64,000 nucleotides of DNA from Leuctra nigra. Its lineage: Eukaryota; Arthropoda; Insecta; Plecoptera; Leuctridae. Shown here one piece after another: positions 55,501 through 64,000 of this stretch (positions are counted from its first letter, which is position 1; each line of letters starts with the position of its first letter). The stretch covers positions 36,725,321 through 36,789,320 of the forward strand of contig OW203761.1 in the NCBI GenBank assembly GCA_934045905.1, in the 5' to 3' direction. A program made the translations under genes and the position numbers. Under the pieces are notes generated by a model, which was not told where the DNA came from, did not search any database, and saw nothing but the letters and a program-made list of their open reading frames with translations.

Positions 55501-58304
55501 GTCAAGATAATGATTGAAGAAATCTGAGCGCAAAGAAAATTGTTGAAGGTTTTTGCCAGCTTGCATGCAAGACTTTATACTTCAAAATGGTATATTCATT
55601 ATGTTAGGAATAGCATGAGGGATTTCTATCTGCCTGTATTATGAAAATAAATACGTATCAATTAGAAATAAATAAGAAATAAATAATAAGAAAATAATTA
55701 CTACCTGCTGTACCTACATGTTACATAAAAGGAAACATATAAATAAAATTAATCGTGCCGTAGGCGGGAGCAAAAAATGTTATGTAATTGGTTTAATTAA
55801 AATAACAAACTATGTACATAATAGGGTAGGCACCTTAAATTGCCTTTACATTAGCGTCATTATTTTATTAAGTTAGCATAACTGTGTTTATAAAATTATA
55901 GTGACATTTACAGCCTTCCTGACAGATTCGTTCAGAATAGTACTGCCCACATTTCGCAGGCTGTGGGAACCAAGATGGCGGCTATATATTCGCAACATTT
56001 GTGTTTAGTTTTATCTACGCGAAGAGGAAGTTAAACTTCGATCATTTCTTACGATGAGTCGAGACTAATGGGAGACATTAAACGACCGAATATAGGTATA
56101 TAAAGATAAATACCGCAATGCATAGTCATTTCACACACAGTTCAGGTGTAGATAAACTGAGGCCACAATGCCAACTCATTTTGCATACAGTTTCTATCTT
56201 CGTAGACTTTTGTCCTTTCGAACAAACATACCCACGAGTGAATATTAACGAACGAAACGTTTCAATACTTATGCTTTCAGACTTATTGTTCGATCGCTTT
56301 TTGTGTTGGACGAACAAGTGAAAACAAGTCAATTACATCGTGTCATAACAATGAGCACTTTCAAATATAATCAAGACTGTTTCCGAGAAGTATTTCTAAT
56401 TAGGCTGGAATGAACAATCAAGTGGATGCAAATGTATTCACTAATAAAGTGTGGGACATTGGCAGGGCTCAAAGAGGCCGATCAGTGTGTGAAGGTCCCC
56501 GGCATGGGATTATACCTCCAGTCCGCCCACTCGACGCCAGGCACAGCCAAGAGTAAACACTCCAGGAATCCACCATCACACATCAGTACATTGCAATGCT
56601 GTTACTCATTTCCAGGTCTCGTGGAGATGCTTTGTAATATACATTTCTCAATAATCGAAGAATTTTGTTTGGAGTTCAAAGAGAAGAGGTTTTAATAGGA
56701 TTCAAACCCTCTTTGGAAAGTCGAATATAGATATTATCTGTACGACAGAAGGGGAATCTCCACTTCTTAGGGAAATTATGCTTTTTACAAAGTTGTCTAA
56801 AGTTTACTTTGAATTTAAATTAATCCCGATTGGTTGAACTGTTTTGCCATAATGTGGACTTTTGCAACTTCAAAGCTGAAAACCACATACATATCCCAAA
56901 AAATTGAGTCTTTTAGTGGGTTCTATTTGCCTTCTCTAGTGGTACAAAAGACTGAGGAGAGTCGAATACTAATTTTGAAAATAAAATTATATCTTGATAC
57001 AACCGCTTTGAATACCTAAAGCGCACGTATACAACATGGCAATTGAAAGCACCAATTTAAAAATCAAAACAATAAAATGCAAATCGAATGGAATTGTGTA
57101 ATTTTATTGGTTTATGACTGAAATTGTTCAATTTGAATTGCATAAGCTTAGGGTGTGTGTAAACATCCATTACACTTCCTGCGATCCCTCATTTCCCTCG
57201 GATTGAAGCATTACGGAATCACAATCACACGAACAAAGTTCGAAGGTGAAGGATTTACTATTCAGATATTGATGTATGCAAAGCGAACGGCGGTGGATGC
57301 ATATTTCATGAAACCCGTCTCAAACTCTTCGAAAACGTGAAGAAAGTTGCAAAAAACAGTCATCAGCTATAAGTATTGCGCCATCACCTGACAATGCGGC
57401 ACACCGCATAACCTTCACATCACAGATCTCATCTCCACGTGTGTACCACGAATCGCCTCAGAGAACTCAAATTGCCACTTAGATTCTCACAAACTCGAAA
57501 CCGAATTATGGTGAAACACGATTCAACGAAGTCTTCTATACCTGCCGTATAAAGTGTATTATATATTACGATTCGGCGGCGCCAAATTAGGAATTCGATT
57601 GTAGTTCGAAATGCATTGTGGTCGTTGTATAATAAATAACGATCGACGTGGGTCGATTCGGAACACTCGAGGGTCGAACCAATTAATGTTCGATATGTAT
57701 GACAGGAAATCGATCGCGTTATTCGCACTCGGATAATGGCTGCGCTAATTGCTTCCCGATTGTGAGGCACCAAAGTTCATCAAGTGCGCGCACTAATTGT
57801 ATGCCGCCCATTGAGCGCAGATCGCAACGGCTTCTGCCCACTGCGACGCTCAGGCTGACAGCAACGTTCGATCATCACTCCTGCTAATCACAGTGATTAT
57901 GTCTTCAAAAATGGGGGCCATCGAATAGTAATAACCACCCCCAGTCGCCTCTCAATGGATCGGTCATGTGTGGGCCCGCATACAGATGAATCATTTGACA
58001 AGCTCTCGTGACAAAATACGATAATTAGCAAATTGGGGCGCGGTGCAGTGAATTTCAAGTTGAATTGTCACAAGAACCTGGACGTATAGAAAGTCCGTGA
58101 AAAAGTCCGCGAACGGATTCCTCTCGTTTTCTCCAAAGGGCGTCCATTTGACATTTGAAATCGCGCCGACGTCATGCGACGCCCACGCCTAGAGGGCAGC
58201 AAAAAGCTCGCAAGCACTGCGCATCAATTCGTTTCCAGTGCAGATCATTATCGCCCGAGCAACATTTCAGCGCCGTTCCATCATGGCGAAACAATTCAGA
58301 AGAG

Positions 58305-58395
58305 TAATTAATTATAAATTAATAAAAATAGTTACGCCGATTAATGAAATCAGGCATGCAAATTGATTGCGCGATTGATTGCATCGCCCACCGTG
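58305..58395 (+). promoter_or_regulatory. Cluster of TAAT-core and TGATTG motifs, possible enhancer fragment
   Basis: Within 90 bp there are GTAATTAATTATAAATTAAT, GATTAATGAAATC, ATGCAAATTGATTGCGCGAT and TGATTGCATC. These contain homeodomain (TAATTA), octamer-like (ATGCAAAT) and PBC-like (TGATTG) matches. It is motif density only; no functional proof. Confidence 0.25.
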
Positions 58396-58557
58396 CCTGC
58401 GAACAATTCCACGATTCCCACGTGGTTCGCCAATGAAGGGAACAGCCGTGGGACGTTCCTACAGCGGTCAATAGACCCCCGTCTTGCCATATTCGCGAGC
58501 GAAATCCTCGCGAGGCTGACTGACAGCACTGTCGCAGGCGATTGACATCGCCATCAC

Positions 58558-58574
58558 GGGGGGGGGGGGGGGGG
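58558..58574 (+). repeat. Poly-G tract of 17 bases
   Basis: An uninterrupted run of 17 G follows CATCAC. Confidence 0.9.
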
Positions 58575-59894
58575 TATTCGCGATCATTAGAGCGATTCAT
58601 TACCTAAAAAGGTCAACTCTTGTATGGGAGACGGCCTTCGAGCGCCATAAAATGTCATCGAATCGCGATGAGATGTTTTCAATAGCATCTTTCAATTTTA
58701 GCCCTCAAGGCGACGAACTATTCGCGGATGTTCGCAGAGCTTCATGGACGCGGCACCTCCACTAAATCCATAAAACAAATCTAGCTCACGGTTAAGCAAA
58801 TAAAACACACATCAACACTCGCCAAAATCTGGCACTTCGGCAGAGCAATCAATCATAAGAAAGCGCGGAAAAACTGTGCACTTGGCGCGTTCACACGAGA
58901 TTATTAATTCTCGTGCTAGAAGTTGGCTTCTTCTCGCGCGATCATGATGGATTGCGAGATGCTGCGACCTGTCACAGACAAGTGGAGGCATTGCGACACG
59001 CGAGTCGCAGATGCGACGTGACGGTTCGAAAACACGTTTCGAACTCACGTTTCCCGACTCTTCGGTTCGATCTGATTGCATCGCACTTCTCTTCGTCGTG
59101 AACTTATTCACAGGATCAGAATTACGCTTTTTAAAATTAAGTCGACAACATTCCTTATTTTCATATTTTAGACTGGGATTTATTATTGAGCGTCCTCTAT
59201 ATATTTACTACAAGGTTACGAAGTCTGGATAAATGGGAAGGAGTCGTGTACATTCCTCACAAACGCTGTAGCATGAGAAAATACTGAGTAAAAAGCTGAC
59301 TTCGAAGTCAGCTTTAACTCGGGTCTACCATATGATGACAGTCTCCTATAGGCTAGAATCCATTATGAATTCGATTAAAATATTTAGTTTTGAATGTCAT
59401 TGCATGTCGGAAAACGGTTCAATTTGAAGACAGTATTTCCTCTAGCCACGTTCAGAAAGATATCTCGACGATGTAAAAGCCCCACGCTTCTCGGCTGGTG
59501 CGTGTTCCCCCCTAATATCACTACCGTAACAATACAATAAAGCAGAGCTCGTGTATTGTTCCACTACAATTAGCTCCAGGCACGGGCGAAGATCCCCGGC
59601 ACTGTCGTAACCGGCTGACAAGACACGCAGTAACAACACGGAACACGCGATCAATCGTCGTCGCGTGCGTCGCGACGCCGGGCGAGGGCGTCGAAGTGAG
59701 ACACGCCGTGTACACATGCGGCGGAGTACGTGACAGATGTCAAGAATGTGCTCGTCGACTCCGTGGCAAAGGAGGAGGGAAACAAGGCGGTTTAATGGCT
59801 CAATTGCACTTCTCCCTCTGCCAAGGAGGTTAATTGTGCTTTATGATACAATTCCAAGGTATACTCGCACTTAACTCGAATCAAGGAAATCCAC

Positions 59895-59950
59895 AATCAG
59901 GATAGTTGGCAACGGGACTCGAACCAAGGCGCTATCGACGCCATAATCCT
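59895..59950 (-). repeat. tRNA-like/SINE-like fragment, minus strand
   Basis: On the minus strand, GCGCCTTGGTTCGAGTCCCG precedes TTGCCAACTATCCTG. The B-box GGTTCGAGTCC is perfect, but there is no 5' half with an A-box at tRNA spacing that I can pair. It is more likely a SINE head or tRNA pseudogene than an active tRNA. Confidence 0.5.
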
Positions 59951-60285
59951 GTTTTCCGATGAAACTGCCAATGTCATATAAGATCAGGTTTTACGAACTC
60001 GAAAAAATCATATTCGTCTCTTTGATTCCCACAGCTAATCAAAAGTGTTCTACAAAGTTTGGTCAGTGCTTTGTGTTGGGAAACATAATTTCAGAGCAAT
60101 CACCTGATATGTGGCCCATTATTCAAACCCCACACATGTCAAAGACAGGATATTTCCACAGTCCGTGATTCCCCGGTCATTAGAACTGGAGGACAACGCA
60201 TGACGGCTGACGTTTTGACGTTTTTGACCGCGCGCACTTTCTCCGCGGTCACTCTTTTCACCCGTTGTCTCGGGCGATCAAACTC

Positions 60286-60609
60286 CCTGGAGGCCAAGTC
60301 TTGAAACTTACGCCTTCAGGACGCAAACGCTCTAGGACGTCATATAGTCCCATTTACTGTAAGAGTGATCGACATTGAAACATAAAGTCAAGCCACTTAT
60401 TTGATTGTCATCCAGCAATCTATTGCAAACAATTTATTAACATTATAATTATTATAACAGATGTTATTCAGTCATAAAACCTTATTCAAAATTAAGATAA
60501 ACAGTTAACAGTAGATTTCAAGGTCATCATTGTTACAGTAAATGGGACTTTATGACGTCCGAGAGCGTTTGCGTCCTGAAGGCGTAAGTTTCAAGACTTG
60601 GCCTCCTGG
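60286..60609. repeat. Inverted repeat, 77-bp arms with 170-bp spacer
   Basis: Positions 60286-60362 and 60533-60609 are reverse complements with few mismatches. Shared phrases include AAGTCTTGAAACTTACGCCT and GACGCAAACGCTCT. The spacer (60363-60532) is AT-rich. It is probably a fold-back or terminal-inverted-repeat element; no clear target duplication was seen. Confidence 0.85.
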
Positions 60610-60699
60610 ACATGACGGATCCAGGTCACCGCCTTGTCACCTCCACGTTCATAACTCAGAGGCGCACAATTGTTTATCAATTTTGGAGGTAACCTGCGA

Positions 60700-60765
60700 A
60701 ATAAAAACGCGCACCCCGACTGGGAATCGAACCCAGATCCTTCGTGTTTCCGAATATTGATTGTT
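60700..60765 (-). repeat. tRNA-like fragment, minus strand
   Basis: On the minus strand, GGATCTGGGTTCGATTCCCA precedes GTCGGGGTGCGCG. This is a good T-arm/B-box, but the preceding 40 bases do not supply D and anticodon arms that pair. It is likely a SINE or tRNA-derived fragment. Confidence 0.5.
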
Positions 60766-63700
60766 TATCAATTACCGCGGATGACGTGGAGAGCGCTTGA
60801 CAGTCGACTCGGCGCGATCGAAATCAGGACCACGACGTCGGAGTCGTGTAGGCGCGGAGTTGATCAACAACGCTCTCGTCGTAACAGAGTACGAGTACAT
60901 AGAAGTACTCCATTCAGAACATCAACACGAGCGCGCATTAAAACCTAATGCTGGCATTAAACCGCTGACGTAAAAGTTAACGATAACATAGCACATTCAG
61001 TACAAAATACGCGAGAAAATGAGGCATACAGTAATTAAAATACATAAAGTAAACTTATATTACGTCACTAAAATAAGGTTATATTCGAGCTCGGTAATGT
61101 TTGTCCTTTGAAGGTAGAGGAAATTTGGGTTTTGCGGAATAGCGCTTTTTGTACCAACCTGTAAATACGTCAAAGAAGCCTCACGAGAGGAATGCTTTTC
61201 TGCAAAACGCAGATCCGCTTTATGTGAAAATTCCTGGAAAATACCTCCATAATCAGTAAAAAGACGATATAATTCCAATTATAACGAACTTTGTCACTGC
61301 CAATCGAGTTGATCATCCAAGTGAAACGTCAAACACGATAAACTCTAACGAATAAATCTTCCCGTCAATCCACTAGACGCCGGCGTCTGTTTTTATTTAG
61401 TCTATGCCAATATTGCAGGACGAGCAAATAATCAAGCCGACTGGAGTGGAGGGTCAGGAAGAAGAAATAGCCTCCAGATAACGACGAGAATCTAGAGCAG
61501 CAGGACGATCACCGGAAACTCCAGAGTGTACGCCGTCTGGCCTAGGCGGCCAGGCGCTTGGCAGAGTCGTCTGTTTGTTCCGTCTATTATTAGCGCGTCC
61601 CCCCTGCCCTCTCCTGATGCAATAGCGCCGCGACGCCGACGACGCTCTACACAGACGCCCGCCAAGACGGCCCGACCTCACCATGTAAGGCAGGACCGCG
61701 CACATCCAGACGCAGCCCGCGGTACGCGCGGGTGTCGACGCGGACGTGCAAACACTTCCGACAACATGAACACACAAACACAACACTCTCTTTGCGTGTG
61801 TTCTAGACAGCCGTGGGTGACATTGAGCATGGACACCAAACTTTCAGATTTATAAGGACTTAAAAATAATACGTTACGATAAAAATAATATGTCCCTCCA
61901 AGCTTGGGGGTTGTGCGCCGGGTTGGTTACCCTTCCACTTAAAAAAAACCTTACTCATAAGTTCCAAAATGTAAAAATAATACGATGAATAAAAATTTAC
62001 GAAGAGCAAAAATTACAAATATTCGTTTTTAACTCTCGACCGTTGTTGATGTACACGTTGTTGATGTCGTGTTAATTTCTATAATGAGTATTCAAGGGAT
62101 TGCAGACTTTATAACGGAATAATCCACATAATTCATGACTTTTTAACGGAATGCCCACAGGATTGATGACTTTTTACGGAATATCCACATTATTGATACC
62201 TTTTTAACAGAATATTCACAGGATTGATAATATTTTTCTATACGGAGTATCACAACGATTATTGACTTTTTAACTAAATATTCACATGTTATGTTACTGA
62301 GTGATGAGATGTCACTTTAGCGGATTATTTTAAAGGGATTGTTTGCATAACATTCATATTTTGCTCTGTATACATATAATATTAATAAAACACACCCACT
62401 CATGCAGCAGTTCCGTGTTTTTGCACACAATTTCGTGGAAACATTTCGCAATTTTTTTAATCTGGATCTAAACATTCTAGAACCATCTCTGGAGATCTAT
62501 TCAAAAAGCTCTCCATGTTTAGCTCGCACAGAACTGCTCCCTGCCGTACGCTTCATGAATAATTTCCTAACTACAACGTCTCCTTTATTTATAAACACGG
62601 TTATGCTCTCTCGAGCAATGTTCATATCTAGAACAAACATTCAGAGACGCAGTTCAATTTTTCCATCAATTAAATTGGAACGAAAATCAAATAATTTCAA
62701 CTCAATTACGATCGTAAACCGTTCAAGTGGGGTTTCTAAGTCGACTGCGAATGCAAACGGCTATTCTTGAGACATGAATAATCGACTCTGTTTGACCACG
62801 ACTCGGAATCAATAACACAGTTGATGCACGATCAATAATAACGATCCCGCCGTCTGGCCGAGTGAAGAGAGTCGGTGAGGAAATGCACCGTCCGTCACGA
62901 CGTCGTCGTCGTTGCAGTATCAATTGCGAAACAGAGATGCACATCGTGAACAAATCAGTGCTGTGTTGCGAACAACGTGGACGTGAGCGATAAATTACAG
63001 TGGTTCTGATAGATTTGAATCGCCACAGGAAATGCTAACGGCTTCATTCAAGTTTTCTGGAGGACGTAGCAATGTCACTATTATCACAAATCCCAGTCAT
63101 GGACGCCGTCGTCAGCGTCCTTGCCAGTCTTTAGAATACGTATATTTAGACATTTAGATAGAACGAAATTTAGAGGGAAAGGAAGGTTACCCAGAAATCG
63201 GAAAAATTAATTGGGACACAGAAATGGCCATTTTGGGGGTAAAAAGTTGCGAGAACACATTGTAAAAAGGAGGTATGTTGAAATAGTTACAAATTTACAG
63301 GGTCGATCAAATATTACATTTTAGATTGAAGTGCAGTGTAATGTTTTAAGAAAATTTAGTAGAAAGTGAGCAAATACGCTAATTTAAAAATTCTACTGTT
63401 CAAGACGGGGGCAGGTGCCATGTTCTTGTCAGTCCAGCTATTCTGCAACAAGTGTTACAAATGAGATTACGACGGTGTTAACGATGATCGGTTAATTGAA
63501 GGTCTGCGAGTTGGGCGTCTGCCACGGAGTGCCACTGACGGGCGAGAACGAGGGGGCCCAAGCGTCATGGTATCACCGCCGGTAATAGCGGTGTTGTATA
63601 CCATGCAGTGTATCAACCGCCCCAGACGACTTGGAAACATCCTTCGGACCTACAGGTGCAAGTACTCCTACTCGACTAGCAGTTCGAAATCTTCTTATCG

Positions 63701-64000
63701 TGTTACACTATGTTATAGAACACCCGAATTCAAGATATATACCCAGCATGAGACTCGTAATTTTTCATATTTTAGGTATTGATATAAAAGTAGGATTTGA
63801 AGTTTAAATGAAATCAGTCAATATTACGTAACCAAGATGTATAGTTTTATCTTTTCTGTTCATCAAACCTAAACCTCACGACGTATCTTTCCCACACTTA
63901 GTTAACCCACTTTTTTATCCAGATAACTAACTAAATATTTACTTTTTAATCAGGAAATTCATGTAAGAAAAGTCCCTATAAGTATAGTGAAATGTTTATG

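Larger units (their letters stand above)
49501..64000. other. Right part of the window with no supportable gene
   Basis: Open frames here are short, overlapping and without recognisable domains. The DNA alternates CpG-rich stretches (49500-50300, 53800-54050, 57700-59100, 59550-59750, 61500-61800) with AT-rich ones. It could be upstream intron/regulatory DNA of ssh, or intergenic. Separate entries cover the SINE-like fragments, poly-G tract, homeodomain-site-like cluster and inverted repeat. Confidence 0.6.

Noticed and set aside
60700..60765. Possible tRNA gene on the minus strand
   Set aside because: Only the T-arm/B-box half is convincing; no D-arm, anticodon arm or acceptor pairing was found.
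1..64000. CRISPR array, prophage or bacterial operon
   Set aside because: The spaced repeats seen (42-bp and 166-bp) are contiguous tandem units without unique spacers, and all recognised genes are intron-containing animal genes.

Overview
The window looks like animal nuclear DNA, most likely from an insect or another arthropod. Genes are split by GT-AG introns of 60 bp to 17 kb, intergenic DNA is AT-rich, and many small DNA transposons, tRNA-derived SINE-like repeats and microsatellites are present. The genes have clear animal relatives: Smg6 (nonsense-mediated mRNA decay), a WD40-repeat protein, and the cofilin phosphatase slingshot. The species cannot be fixed from sequence alone. Nothing bacterial, plasmid-like or CRISPR-like was seen.

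Layout. Positions 5952-36813 carry Smg6 on the minus strand. I could build eight exons with matching splice phases, 1568 codons in all. The first coding exon is only 13 nt. The C-terminal PIN nuclease domain is not in the window and should lie beyond the left edge, behind an intron of at least 5.9 kb. The Smg6 introns hold most of the repeats: a 166-bp satellite at the left edge, hAT-like non-autonomous elements, fold-back elements, SINE copies, a 13-copy 42-bp minisatellite with a CCAAT box in every unit, a perfect 156-bp-arm inverted repeat, and a 4.4-kb inverted-repeat element with another hAT nested in it.

Positions 38113-41051 carry a seven-exon plus-strand gene for a 363-residue WD40 protein. 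It is divergent from Smg6, with 1.3 kb between start codons. An 849-bp hAT-type element with perfect 8-bp target duplications has expanded its second intron from 74 to 931 bp. Positions 41939-47027 carry the last four coding exons of slingshot on the minus strand, tail-to-tail with the WD40 gene. The 5' part of slingshot is not securely located; one short candidate first exon that fits the splice phase is at 48172-48209.

From about 48.2 kb to the right edge no further gene could be supported. This part is richer in CpG and holds possible regulatory sequence, SINE-like fragments, a poly-G tract and an inverted repeat.

The three genes do not form a pathway. Smg6 acts in mRNA decay, slingshot in actin turnover, and the WD40 protein is of unknown function. 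The most notable features are repeats: the CCAAT-box minisatellite, the perfect hairpin, nested hAT insertions with readable target duplications, and a tandem duplication with a breakpoint inside a transposon.
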